A stretch of 64,000 nt of DNA from Bradyrhizobium sp. AZCC 2262 (lineage in GTDB: Bacteria > Pseudomonadota > Alphaproteobacteria > Rhizobiales > Xanthobacteraceae). Both the position numbers and the translations under genes were made by a program. The notes below the pieces were generated by a model that ran no database searches, was not told the DNA's origin, and saw nothing but the letters and a program-made list of their open reading frames with translations. Position 1 is the first letter of the stretch, and each line of letters begins with the position of its first letter. Location of the stretch: contig NZ_JAZHRT010000001.1 in NCBI RefSeq assembly GCF_036924535.1, forward strand, positions 6,510,001 to 6,574,000, in the 5' to 3' direction. Below are positions 53,967 through 62,990 of this stretch, piece by piece.

Positions 53967-55058
53967 ATGAATGCAGAACGCAGAATTCGAGCCTTGCTTG
54001 AAGCAGCCAAGGTTGAAATAAACGGACCAAATCCGTGGGATCCGCAGATTCATAACCGGGATTTTTTCTCCCGAGTGCGGGCTCGAGGCTCAGTTGGCCT
54101 TGGGGAGACCTATATGGACCACTGGTGGGACTGTGAAAGGCTCGATGAGTTTTTTAACAGGGTAGTCGGGGCCCGTCTGTCGGAACAAATCCCGATTACG
54201 CCGAATCTCCTATGGCTGTTATTCAAATCCCGCATCCAGAATCGACAACGAAAGGGTCTGGCCAGGACTGCAGCTGAGGTGCACTACAACATTGATGTAG
54301 ATATTTTCGAAGCGACCTTTGATCGGCGCCTTAACGGAAGCTGCGGACATTGGAAAGATGCACAAACGCTCGACAGCGCTCAAGAAGCCAAGCTGGACCT
54401 TATTTGCCACAAGGCTCAACTGCAAAGGGGACAGCGTGTGCTGGATATTGGCAGCGGTTGGGGTGCTTTCTCAGGCTTCGCTGCGGAGAGATTCGGCGTC
54501 GAGTGCGTCGGGGTGTCGGTGTCGAGCGTCCAGGTCGAATATTGCCGCAAACGTTATGCCCACTTACCCGTGGAATTTCGACTTAATGACTACCGTGATA
54601 TCAGTATCGATGTGGACCGTATTGTTTCGATCGAAATGTTCGAGCACGTAGGACCCAAAAATCATGGAACCTATTTCGGATGCGCGCGCCGGTGCATAAG
54701 CAAGGACGGGGTGTTTTTATTACAGACAATCCTGGCAAATGAACCTTCTCCTGTCCTGGATCCCTGGTTAGACAAGTACATATTTCCTCACGCGGTCTTG
54801 CCCACGCTTGGTGAGATAGCCATAGCGGCGCAGGGCTTGTTCGTCATTCAAGACTTCCATACCTTCGGCGCCGACTACGACAAGACCCTCATGGCCTGGT
54901 ACCAAAATTTCCAATCGAGACGGCCGATGATTGCCAAGAAATATGGCGATAGATTCTGCCGAATGTGGGACTATTACCTATTGTGTTGCGCTGGCGGTTT
55001 CCGCTCTCGTATCATCAATGTAGGACAGCTGGTTCTTTTGCCAGATCGGCCTCATTAG
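53967..55058 (+). CDS. cfa: cyclopropane-fatty-acyl-phospholipid synthase
   Basis: 363 aa. It methylenates unsaturated acyl chains of membrane phospholipids with S-adenosylmethionine. It has SCGHWKDAQTLDSAQEAKL (C126 equals the conserved Cys of E. coli Cfa), SAM motif VLDIGSGWG (158-166), LNDYRD and the FEHVG segment. It is slightly shorter than E. coli Cfa (382 aa). It is AT-richer than most of the window, with neighbours of island type, suggesting horizontal transfer. Transcribed alone. Confidence 0.92.
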   Translation: MNAERRIRALLEAAKVEINGPNPWDPQIHNRDFFSRVRARGSVGLGETYMDHWWDCERLDEFFNRVVGARLSEQIPITPNLLWLLFKSRIQNRQRKGLARTAAEVHYNIDVDIFEATFDRRLNGSCGHWKDAQTLDSAQEAKLDLICHKAQLQRGQRVLDIGSGWGAFSGFAAERFGVECVGVSVSSVQVEYCRKRYAHLPVEFRLNDYRDISIDVDRIVSIEMFEHVGPKNHGTYFGCARRCISKDGVFLLQTILANEPSPVLDPWLDKYIFPHAVLPTLGEIAIAAQGLFVIQDFHTFGADYDKTLMAWYQNFQSRRPMIAKKYGDRFCRMWDYYLLCCAGGFRSRIINVGQLVLLPDRPH

Positions 55059-55420
55059 GGTCGGAACTCACTATAGCCAAGTTCGTATCACATACATATT
55101 GCCCGCACGACCTTGTAAAGACACATTCAGGGTGCCTGTTTGAAAGCCTGCCTGACAATAAACAAGATAGTGCTCCCACAATCTCTTAAAGCGGTCATCA
55201 AACCCGAGAGCGTGAATTGCAGGTCACTGCTTCCGGAATCTGTATTGCCATTCATCAAGCATGCGTAGCTTTCGCCAAAGCATTCGGAAACGACCAATTG
55301 TAGTCCCACTTGAGCATCTCGCGCGCGATGATTCGGGTCGCGGGCAACATGCCGCGAGATGCGCCCCCTAGACACGCTGTTCCGCTTGGAAGATCATGTC
55401 TGCCGGCTTGAGGCACCATC
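55059..55420. other. 362-bp gap between cfa and the cyclase gene
   Basis: No gene could be supported. A minus-strand frame with AREMLKWDYNWSFPNALA looks protein-like for about 40 residues but has no credible start or family; it may be a decayed remnant. The last part presumably carries the promoter of the 55421 gene. Confidence 0.4.
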
Positions 55421-58400
55421 ATGGATCTCGGAGTTTGGCTGCGGAGCCTTGGCCTCGAGCAGTATGAGGCGTCATTCCGCGAAAACGCAATCGACGACAG
55501 TGTCCTGCCGAGCTTGACGGCGGAGGACTTGAAAGATCTTGGTGTCGTCATCGTCGGGCACCGCCGTAAGCTATTGAATGCGATTGCCGCCCTGCGTGCT
55601 GACGCGAATGCGAAGGACGCTCCTTTCAGGAACACGGCCGAACGCCGCCAGCTCACGGTCATGTTCTGTGATCTTGTCGGCTCGACGGCGCTCTCGACCC
55701 GGATCGACCCCGAGGACATGCGGGACATCATCGGCGCCTACCACCGCTGTTGCGCCGAGGTCATCGCCAAAGCCGGGGGTTTTGTCGCCAGATACATGGG
55801 CGACGGGGTGCTCGCCTATTTCGGCTATCCGCTGGCCCATGAGAACGACGCCGAGCGCGCGGTGCGCGCCGGGCTGGAATTGATCGCGGCGGTGACGAAG
55901 CTCGATGTCGGCGCGGAGACGGCGTTGCGCGTGCGGGTCGGCATCGCCACCGGCCTGGTGGTGGTCGGCGATCTCATCGGTGAGGGCGCATCGCGGGAAT
56001 ACGAGGTGGTCGGCGAGACCCCCAACCTGGCGGCGCGGCTTCAGGCGCTGGCCGAGCCGGACACCGTCGTCATCGAAGGCAATACGCGCTCGTTGCTCGG
56101 CGAACTCTTCGAGTATCGCACTCTCGGCAGCGTGGCGATCAAGGGTTTCGGTGACCCGGTGCCGGTCTGGCAGGTCACCGGCACGAGCACCACCGCGAGC
56201 CGGTTCGAGGCGTTACGAGCGACCAGAACGCCGTTGGTCGGCCGGGATGAGGAGATCGAGCTCCTGATGCGCCGCTGGCAGCAGGTCAGGGGTGGCGACG
56301 GCTGCGTCGTGCTGATCTCCGGCGAGGCGGGCATCGGCAAGTCCCGTATCGCCGAGACTATGCTCGAACGATTGAGTGGTGAACGACATATCCGACTGCG
56401 CTTCTACTGCTCGCCCCACCATGAGGACAGCGCATTTTATCCGGCGATCAGCCAGCTTGAGCGTGCTGCCGCCTTTCGCCGCGAGGACACGGCAGAGCAG
56501 CGTCTGGACAAAGTCGAAGCCGTCCTGGGGCTAGCGACCGGTAACCCCCGTGAGGCCGCGCCATTGCTTGCGTCTCTGCTATCAATCCCGACTGGCGACC
56601 GCTACCCGCCACTGGACCTCAGTCCGCAGGAGCAAAAGGAGAAGACGCTGCATGCCTTCGTTGCCCAGGTGGTAGGCTTGGCAGCGCGGCAGCCGGTTCT
56701 CATCGTGGTGGAGGATGCGCATTGGAGCGATCCGAGTTCGCGCGATCTGTTTGACTTGATCGTCGACCGAATATTGACGCACCCCGTCCTGGTGATCGTC
56801 ACGTTTCGCCCGGAGTTCGCGCCGCGGTGGATCGGCCGCGCGCACGTAACGTTGCTCAGCCTCAACCGGCTGCGACCACCAGAGCGCGCCGCGATGATCT
56901 CCTGCGTGAACGGCGGCAAAGCTCTACCCGGGGAGGTCACTGAACAGATCATCGACCGAACCGACGGCGTACCATTGTTCATTGAGGAATTGACCAAGGC
57001 GGTGGTGGAAAGCGGCGTGCTGGTGGATGCTGGCGACCGCTGGACAATGGCCGGGCCATTGCCGCCGTTCGCCATCCCCACGTCGTTGCACGCCTCGCTG
57101 CTGGCGCGGCTCGATCGCCTGGCGCCGGCACGCGAGGTGGCGCAGATCGCAGCGGCGCTGGGTCGTCAATTCTCGCATGAGCTGATCAGGGCAGTCGCGC
57201 CGATGTCGCAGCAGCAGCTCGATAACAGCCTGGCCCAGCTGGTTGCTGCCGAGTTGATGTTCCGCCGGGGCACACCGCCAAACGTCGAGTACACTTTCAA
57301 GCATGCGCTGGTGCAGGATGCCGCCTACAGCACGGTGCTGCGCAGCCGGCGCCAGCAGCTCCACGCCCACATCGCCACAATACTAGAGAGCCGATTCCCG
57401 GATATCGTCGCCGCTCAGCCACAAGAGGTCGCGCGGCATTGCGCCGAGGCCGGCCTCGACGAGAAGGCGGTTGGTTACTGGCTCAAGGCGGGTCGGCAAG
57501 CCGTCGCGCGTTCGGCCATGACGGAAGCGGTTGTGCCGTTGCAGAAAGGATTGAGCTTGCTGGCCGCCCTGCCCGACGGTCCGTGGCGCCAGCAGCAGGA
57601 GCTGGACCTGAGGTTTGCGCTTGGGCAAGCGCAGACGGCTACGAGGGGGTACGCGGCGCCGGAGGTGATGGAGAGCCTGGCCCGGGCGCGCGTGCTTGCC
57701 GAGCAGCGGGATCGACCCGACACTCTGATGGCCTTGCTCCATGGCCAGTGGCTGTTCCATTTGGTTCGAGCCGAGTACAGGCTGGCGCTGTCGCATGCCG
57801 AGCAGATGGAGAAGACGGGCGAAGCGCGTAACGATGCCACCCTGATGGCGTCGGGTCGCCATAAGCAGGGTGTGACCCGCTTCTTCCTCGGCGAGTTTGC
57901 TGGGGCCCGTACCCTGCTCGAGCAGTTTCAGAGCCTGGGCGATGTGGCGCATCGTGGGTATTACATTGACACGCTTTGCTTTCTTGCGGTGACGCTGCTG
58001 TGCCTGGGCTACATCGAACAAGGAAGGGCGCTGACGAACCAGGCATTGTCGGAGGCTCGCCGGCTAAAACGTGCCCACACATTGGCCACTGCGCTGCTCT
58101 TCATGTGCAGGGCGGGGTGGCTTGCCGACTCCCCTCATGACATGCAGCGGCACGCCAAGGAATTGATAGCACTGGCGAACGAGCATGGTTTTTCACTCTG
58201 GTTGAGCGGCGGAATGATTTACCACGGATGGTCATTGACTGCGCTCGGCCAAGCAGAGGAAGGCGTCGCCTCGCTAACGCAGGGGCTCGCGGCGACTCGT
58301 GCTACTGGAGCTGTCCAGGGTACCCCGGTGATACTCACGTCCCTCGCCCAGGCCTATGCCAAACTCGGGCGGCTGCCTGAAAGCCAGACTTGCCTTGCCG

Positions 58401-58720
58401 AGGCAGGCCAGATCATCGAGGCGACTGACGAGCGGTGGAGCGAGGCCGAGCTTCATCGTGTGCGAGGCGATGTGCTGAACATCGCCGGGGACCGAGCCGC
58501 GGCCGAGCAGAGCTATCATCTTGCGTTCGCCGTCGCGCAGCGACAGAGCGCGAAGATATTTGAGCTGCGCGCCGCAACCAGCCTCGCCCGCATCTGGCAC
58601 GACCAGGGCAACCGCACGGCCGCGCGCGAGTTGCTGGCCCCGGTCTACCGCTGGTTCACGGAGGGGTTTGATTCGCCGGTCCTGAAAGAGGCCAGGGCGC
58701 TGCTCGACCAGCTGGCGTGA
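55421..58720 (+). CDS. SAM-domain adenylate/guanylate cyclase-AAA ATPase-TPR signalling protein
   Basis: 1099 aa. An N-terminal SAM domain (residues 1-60, WLRSLGLEQYEASF) is followed by a class III cyclase domain (75-260) with metal Asp D84 (CDLVGS) and D128 (YMGDGV) and the NLAARL transition-state Asn/Arg. An AAA/STAND-like ATPase comes next, with Walker A SGEAGIGKS near 305 and VVEDAHWSDPS. A long helical C terminus is built of TPR-like repeats. This architecture is frequent and highly paralogous in Bradyrhizobium. No membrane segment is visible. Ligand and target are unknown. Confidence 0.9.
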   Translation: MDLGVWLRSLGLEQYEASFRENAIDDSVLPSLTAEDLKDLGVVIVGHRRKLLNAIAALRADANAKDAPFRNTAERRQLTVMFCDLVGSTALSTRIDPEDMRDIIGAYHRCCAEVIAKAGGFVARYMGDGVLAYFGYPLAHENDAERAVRAGLELIAAVTKLDVGAETALRVRVGIATGLVVVGDLIGEGASREYEVVGETPNLAARLQALAEPDTVVIEGNTRSLLGELFEYRTLGSVAIKGFGDPVPVWQVTGTSTTASRFEALRATRTPLVGRDEEIELLMRRWQQVRGGDGCVVLISGEAGIGKSRIAETMLERLSGERHIRLRFYCSPHHEDSAFYPAISQLERAAAFRREDTAEQRLDKVEAVLGLATGNPREAAPLLASLLSIPTGDRYPPLDLSPQEQKEKTLHAFVAQVVGLAARQPVLIVVEDAHWSDPSSRDLFDLIVDRILTHPVLVIVTFRPEFAPRWIGRAHVTLLSLNRLRPPERAAMISCVNGGKALPGEVTEQIIDRTDGVPLFIEELTKAVVESGVLVDAGDRWTMAGPLPPFAIPTSLHASLLARLDRLAPAREVAQIAAALGRQFSHELIRAVAPMSQQQLDNSLAQLVAAELMFRRGTPPNVEYTFKHALVQDAAYSTVLRSRRQQLHAHIATILESRFPDIVAAQPQEVARHCAEAGLDEKAVGYWLKAGRQAVARSAMTEAVVPLQKGLSLLAALPDGPWRQQQELDLRFALGQAQTATRGYAAPEVMESLARARVLAEQRDRPDTLMALLHGQWLFHLVRAEYRLALSHAEQMEKTGEARNDATLMASGRHKQGVTRFFLGEFAGARTLLEQFQSLGDVAHRGYYIDTLCFLAVTLLCLGYIEQGRALTNQALSEARRLKRAHTLATALLFMCRAGWLADSPHDMQRHAKELIALANEHGFSLWLSGGMIYHGWSLTALGQAEEGVASLTQGLAATRATGAVQGTPVILTSLAQAYAKLGRLPESQTCLAEAGQIIEATDERWSEAELHRVRGDVLNIAGDRAAAEQSYHLAFAVAQRQSAKIFELRAATSLARIWHDQGNRTAARELLAPVYRWFTEGFDSPVLKEARALLDQLA

Positions 58721-59125
58721 CGCACTGGCGTTTGGGTGGAATACTTGCAGTCCCAACCAGGCGTGCGGGCGCCGCCCGCGGCCGCGACGACAAATCACCA
58801 TTCCAGAAAAATACCGGGTACCGAGACCCTTGCCTAAAAACAATCATAAGTTAACATCGAGCTATACTTATCGAAAATAGTTATTCGGTCGTTCCCATGC
58901 GCAAGCCGACGGACCGAAATTTTAGATCGCGCCAGTGTGCGCAAGACGGCGCCCCTTTTTGGGCGAACTGCCGACGAAAACCGCTCGATCGGCGCCAGAT
59001 CGTCGAGCGCCAAATGGATCGCCCACGCGCTTTCAGACACTTCATATGAAGCTACACGTGCCGGTATGGGCACGCTACCGCGATTGACGATAGCAAATTG
59101 AGTATCGGTACTATTGGGGGAGCAA
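58721..59125. other. 405-bp gap upstream of the peroxidase gene
   Basis: The centre (about 58843-58900) is AT-rich and may carry promoters. GGGGGAG just before 59126 is the ribosome-binding site of the next gene. A minus-strand frame of 79 codons has no recognizable features and was not accepted. Confidence 0.5.
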
Positions 59126-61954
59126 ATGCAGCCGAAATTGCTTTGCAGCGAGATCGAGAAGTATGCGGGCGGCAGTGCTGAGGCAGAGAGACTGATATTT
59201 GCGGCGCTAGCCCGCGATCTTCTCGACGTTCAGCTAGCAAACAAGAAGAGTGGCAAGTCGCGCGAGGTTCTGCGGGCGTTTCACGCCAAGGCAACCCTCG
59301 GCGTCGCGAACGCAAAGCTAACGGTAACGAAGGATCTCCCCAAACGTCTCAGCATCGGTTACTTCCAGCCTGGTTCCGAATACGTCGCCAGTGTCCGTTT
59401 CTCGAACGCCAATGGCTCAAAGCGGGCGGACTTTATGCGCGACATGCGCGGCGCAGCGGTTCGGCTGACGGTGTCCGACGAAGAAACCCACGACTTGCTG
59501 ATGACGAACTTTCCAGTGTCGCACGCTCGCGATGCCGGCCAGTTCGTCGCATTCGCAAAGGCGATGTCTGGCGCCAAGCTTCTCATCCTGCCCCGTCTCA
59601 TCTTTGATGTCGGCCCATTCGAAACGATCCGGATGCTGCGCAACGTCGCAAATGCGACGGGCCGGACGGTCGACAGCGTCGCGCTGGAGACATACTGGAG
59701 CAGAGGAGCGATCCTGTGGGGCGAGGCCGGCCCAGTGCGGTACCTACTGCGCCCCGCCCATGGCGCGCCCGGCGCGCGCGCCGCGTCAAAATGGGATTCC
59801 GACTATCTCCATCACGAAGCCGCCGACCGGCTGCGCAAATCCGACGTCGAGTTCGACCTATTTCTGCAACAATATGTCGACGAGAGCCTAACGCCTATCG
59901 AGGACGGATCGATCGAATGGACCGAAGTTAATTCTCCCCCGGTCAAGGTCGCGCGGCTGACGATCCCCCAACAAGATGTTGACTCGGCCGAAGGACGGGT
60001 CAAGGAAAGGCTCGTCGACGAAATCGCATTCAATCCGTGGCATACGACCGATGACTTCCGCCCGCTTGGCAGCCTGAATCGCGCGCGGAAAGCGGCGTAC
60101 GCGGCAAGCTCGACTCATCGCATGGGCTACCAGTTCCGCGAGCAAGTCCCACTACGCAACCTGATCCTGGGCAAGCTTAATGAAGCCTTTTTCAGCGTCG
60201 TCAACCACCTTCGACCATGGCACCGCCTCGGCTTGCATCTCAGTCTCCTTAACTTGTCGGCCTATCGCGACGAACTGCGCCGGACGAACCTGATCGATAC
60301 GGAACTCCGCGAAGCGCCTCCCAAGCCGGAACCAGTCCCGTCGTCGATTCCCGAAGCCGTCAGGATGATCCGTACTTTCGACGGAACTTACAACGACCTG
60401 TCAGACCCCAAGATGGGATCGGTCGATTCGACCTTCGGCCGCAACATGCAGCCGGTCTACACGCCCAGGACCTTTGACGACCCAAACCCGATCACGATCA
60501 GCCGTGAGCTAATGACTCGCAAGGCTTTTATCCCGGCACGATCCCTCAATATTCTGGCCGCGGCCTGGATACAATTTCAGGTACACGACTGGGTCAACCA
60601 TCGCCGCTACGATCTCGGTGAGGAGAACGGAAGCCACGACATTGTCATCCCGTTGCCGGGTGAAGGCACATGGCAGAGCCACGAGAGGGCGCAGCCAAGA
60701 CCCGAGATGCGAATCGCCGGCAACCAGATCTCGCACTATACGGCCGACGGATATCCTGTGTTCAAGAACATCACCACGCCCTGGTGGGATGGATCCGAGG
60801 TCTACGGCGACACGAGGGAGAATGCCGAGGCTCTGCGTGACGGGGCGTGCCTCCGGCTGGTCGACGGCTATCTTCCTACCGCCATAAACGGTCTCAACGT
60901 GACCGGCTTCAACGAAAGCTGGTGGCTTGGCTTGAGCACGATGCACACCCTGTTCGCACGAGAACACAACGTAGTTTGCGGCGAACTCCAACGAGCCTAT
61001 CCGAACTGGCTGCCCGAGCGGGTATACCACACTGCGAGGTTGATCGTTTCGGCGTTGATCGCCAAGATTCATACGGTTGAGTGGACGCCAGCCATTCTCG
61101 CCACGAAGACGATCGAGGTTGGGCTTCGCGCCAACTGGTACGGCGCCCCGAAGGATTGGCTCACGCAACTCGGCATCTGGCTGCTCGACGCCCATGCGTT
61201 GAAGGGCATCCCGCAAACATTGCCCAACCACCACGGTGTGCCTTACTCATTAACCGAGGAATTCGCCTCGGTTTACCGGCTGCATCCGCTCATTCCCGAC
61301 GATTACGTCTTCCACAACTTCGAGACAGGACAACCGACAGAAACTCGTGCGTTCGAGGACATCCAGGGGATCCGCACCGACGATGCGATGCGGCGGCTGC
61401 GGCTACACAACGTCATCTATTCGTTTGGCATCAGCCACCCGGGTGCTATCACGCTGCACAACTACCCGATGTCGCTGCAGCGGTTCAAACGGACGAATGG
61501 GGAAATCATCGATCTTTCGGTGGTCGACATCGTTCGCGACCGCAGGCGCGGAGTACCACGTTTCAACGACTTCCGACAGAAACTCCATCGACCACCGATC
61601 CGTGATTGGGAGGAGCTTTCGACGGATCAGGACACCGTCCGGAAGATAAGGGAAATCTACGGCTCGATCGACAATGTCGACACCATGATCGGCCTCCATG
61701 CCGAACCGCCGCCGGACGGCTTCGGCTTCAGCGACACAGCATTCCGCATATTCATCCTGATGGCATCGCGGCGGCTGCAAAGTGATCGATTCCTGACAGT
61801 CGATTACCGGGCAGAGGTGTATTCGCCGCTGGGTCTGGATTGGATCGAGAAGAACGGAATGACCAGCGTCATTCTGCGGCACTGCCCGCAACTCGCTTCC
61901 GTGCTTCCGCGCACCGCTAGCGCGTTCGCGCCATTCCGTCCGGTCGCGGTTTAG
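59126..61954 (+). CDS. fusion of a catalase-like heme domain and an animal-type heme peroxidase/dioxygenase
   Basis: 942 aa. The N-terminal part (about 40-390) is catalase-like: distal His H53 in FHAKATLG, VRFSNANG, DMRGAAVRL, TNFPVSHARDAGQF near N128, and the proximal R321xxxY325 (RKAAY). The C-terminal part (about 410-940) is an animal heme peroxidase: distal H487 in FQVHDW, and Y717xxH720 in VYRLHPLIPD, the positions of COX Tyr385 and proximal His388. No signal peptide. Such pairs elsewhere make and then convert fatty acid hydroperoxides, so an oxylipin-forming bifunctional enzyme is the best hypothesis. The ATG at 59126 follows GGGGGAG. Confidence 0.85.
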   Translation: MQPKLLCSEIEKYAGGSAEAERLIFAALARDLLDVQLANKKSGKSREVLRAFHAKATLGVANAKLTVTKDLPKRLSIGYFQPGSEYVASVRFSNANGSKRADFMRDMRGAAVRLTVSDEETHDLLMTNFPVSHARDAGQFVAFAKAMSGAKLLILPRLIFDVGPFETIRMLRNVANATGRTVDSVALETYWSRGAILWGEAGPVRYLLRPAHGAPGARAASKWDSDYLHHEAADRLRKSDVEFDLFLQQYVDESLTPIEDGSIEWTEVNSPPVKVARLTIPQQDVDSAEGRVKERLVDEIAFNPWHTTDDFRPLGSLNRARKAAYAASSTHRMGYQFREQVPLRNLILGKLNEAFFSVVNHLRPWHRLGLHLSLLNLSAYRDELRRTNLIDTELREAPPKPEPVPSSIPEAVRMIRTFDGTYNDLSDPKMGSVDSTFGRNMQPVYTPRTFDDPNPITISRELMTRKAFIPARSLNILAAAWIQFQVHDWVNHRRYDLGEENGSHDIVIPLPGEGTWQSHERAQPRPEMRIAGNQISHYTADGYPVFKNITTPWWDGSEVYGDTRENAEALRDGACLRLVDGYLPTAINGLNVTGFNESWWLGLSTMHTLFAREHNVVCGELQRAYPNWLPERVYHTARLIVSALIAKIHTVEWTPAILATKTIEVGLRANWYGAPKDWLTQLGIWLLDAHALKGIPQTLPNHHGVPYSLTEEFASVYRLHPLIPDDYVFHNFETGQPTETRAFEDIQGIRTDDAMRRLRLHNVIYSFGISHPGAITLHNYPMSLQRFKRTNGEIIDLSVVDIVRDRRRGVPRFNDFRQKLHRPPIRDWEELSTDQDTVRKIREIYGSIDNVDTMIGLHAEPPPDGFGFSDTAFRIFILMASRRLQSDRFLTVDYRAEVYSPLGLDWIEKNGMTSVILRHCPQLASVLPRTASAFAPFRPVAV

Positions 61955-61964
61955 AGAGGCGAAG

Positions 61965-62340
61965 GTGTCGCTATCGTCCGACAGGTTGCTCAAACTCGGC
62001 CGGTTCGTCCTCATTTCCGCGAACGTTCTCACGCTCGCGGCCACCGGGGACTGGGTCGAACAGTTTGGCTTCTGCTCAGGCCAAAGATGCGTTCGTAGAT
62101 AAGTTGCTCTCCACCCAATTTGCCGACAAGGCCGAGATACTGAAACGCCTAAATCCGACGGGAATCCCTAAGCCGGCGCTCGAGCGGCAGCTAAAGGACT
62201 TTCAGAATCTTAGGGACAGCATCGCTCACGCGAGCGAATATGGCGCATCTCCTGAACAAGCCAGGCCGAGATCATCAAGAAGAACAAGAAAAAGAAGAGA
62301 AAATGAGTTTCTCGATCAAAACGATGTGCCAACACGGTGA
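61965..62340 (+). pseudogene. HEPN-like small protein, frameshifted
   Basis: A GTG at 61965, after AGAGGCGAAG, opens DRLLKLGRFVLISANVLTLAATGDWVEQ, then the frame ends. One frame later the sequence continues coherently as DAFVDKLLSTQFADKAEIL and DFQNLRDSIAHASEYG. The RDSIAH segment fits the Rx4-6H motif of HEPN domains. A single-base change near 62050-62065 would break the gene. The C-terminal tail past about 62265 is basic and low-complexity and may be unrelated. It directly follows the peroxidase stop. Confidence 0.45.
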
Positions 62341-62557
62341 TCTCGTCCACCGCAGGAAGACGGCCGAAGCCGCCCTCAAGAAGGCCCGGGAGATGTCGCG
62401 GGCCGGTTGCTATGACATTTACATCACGACGCCCGAAGGCCGGGACAACCACTCTTCCGAGTTCGCAGATTTGCCGCGTACCCCCGCCGTTGGGCGAGCG
62501 CACCCGAAAACTCACCCTCCCGATAGGCAAATTCCGATTTCGCGTACCGGGAGTTAG
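62303..62557 (+). CDS. conserved small hypothetical protein
   Basis: 84 aa from the ATG at 62303 (AGAAGAGA upstream). The core IKTMCQHGDLVHRRKTAEAA and AREMSRAGCYDIYITTPEGR reads as a compact alpha/beta unit with two Cys, while the last 20 or so residues are Pro/Arg-rich. I recall similar small proteins in bradyrhizobia but no function. Not clearly in an operon. Confidence 0.55.
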   Translation: MSFSIKTMCQHGDLVHRRKTAEAALKKAREMSRAGCYDIYITTPEGRDNHSSEFADLPRTPAVGRAHPKTHPPDRQIPISRTGS

Positions 62558-62633
62558 CGCCGCGATTCTGCTCGCAAACTGGAACGAAGCGCGACCTATT
62601 CGGTTAAGCCCTTGTTGATCGGGAAATTCGCCC

Positions 62634-62882
62634 ATGGCCGACGATATGCCCTCCCCACCGCTTGTGTATGAAGGCCTGGATCCCAGTCCAGAATCCAGGT
62701 CGACGATTGAAGAAGTTTCCGACGCTGTCAGGGGCGCCGCCAGTCGCGTCGGCGACGCGATCGAGAAAGGCAGAAAACCCGGCATGCCGCTCAGCATCCT
62801 GAGCAACATCGCGCGGGAAGCGCCACTCGGCTCCCTGTTGGTCGCCTTCTTGCTGGGTGTCGCTGTCGCTCGGCGTCGCTGA
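62634..62882 (+). CDS. small protein with C-terminal membrane anchor
   Basis: 82 aa. An acidic, Pro-rich N terminus is followed by an amphipathic helix (VSDAVRGAASRVGDAIEKGR), a linker and a hydrophobic segment (PLGSLLVAFLLGVAVARRR) ending in arginines. It resembles ElaB/DUF883-like tail-anchored proteins in layout, which bind the inner membrane, sometimes with ribosomes. Function unknown. Confidence 0.65.
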   Translation: MADDMPSPPLVYEGLDPSPESRSTIEEVSDAVRGAASRVGDAIEKGRKPGMPLSILSNIAREAPLGSLLVAFLLGVAVARRR

Positions 62883-62907
62883 AGCAGACGATGGCGCTCC
62901 ACCCGGG

Positions 62908-62964
62908 CGAAAGCAGATTCAAGCGCTGTTGAGTGAAGCGCAGAAGCTGGAAGAGACGAAGTGA
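62908..62964 (+). repeat. remnant of the 3' end of the HGG-motif small gene
   Basis: Reads RKQIQALLSEAQKLEETK then stop, matching RRQIRTLLGEARRLLEEMK then stop at the end of the 52734-53000 gene. The base-level match extends a little past the stop (TTGGGTTTCG against TTGCTTTCG). Nothing upstream matches. It shows that island material was duplicated or rearranged here. Confidence 0.7.
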
Positions 62965-62990
62965 TTGGGTTTCGCAGCCTCGCTCGCCAC

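Noticed and set aside
55127..55375. Minus-strand 82-codon frame between cfa and the cyclase gene
   Set aside because: No credible start, ribosome-binding site or family; only a short protein-like stretch in an overlapping frame, noted in the gap entry.
58834..59073. Minus-strand 79-codon frame upstream of the peroxidase gene
   Set aside because: No recognizable features or ribosome-binding site; it probably covers regulatory DNA.
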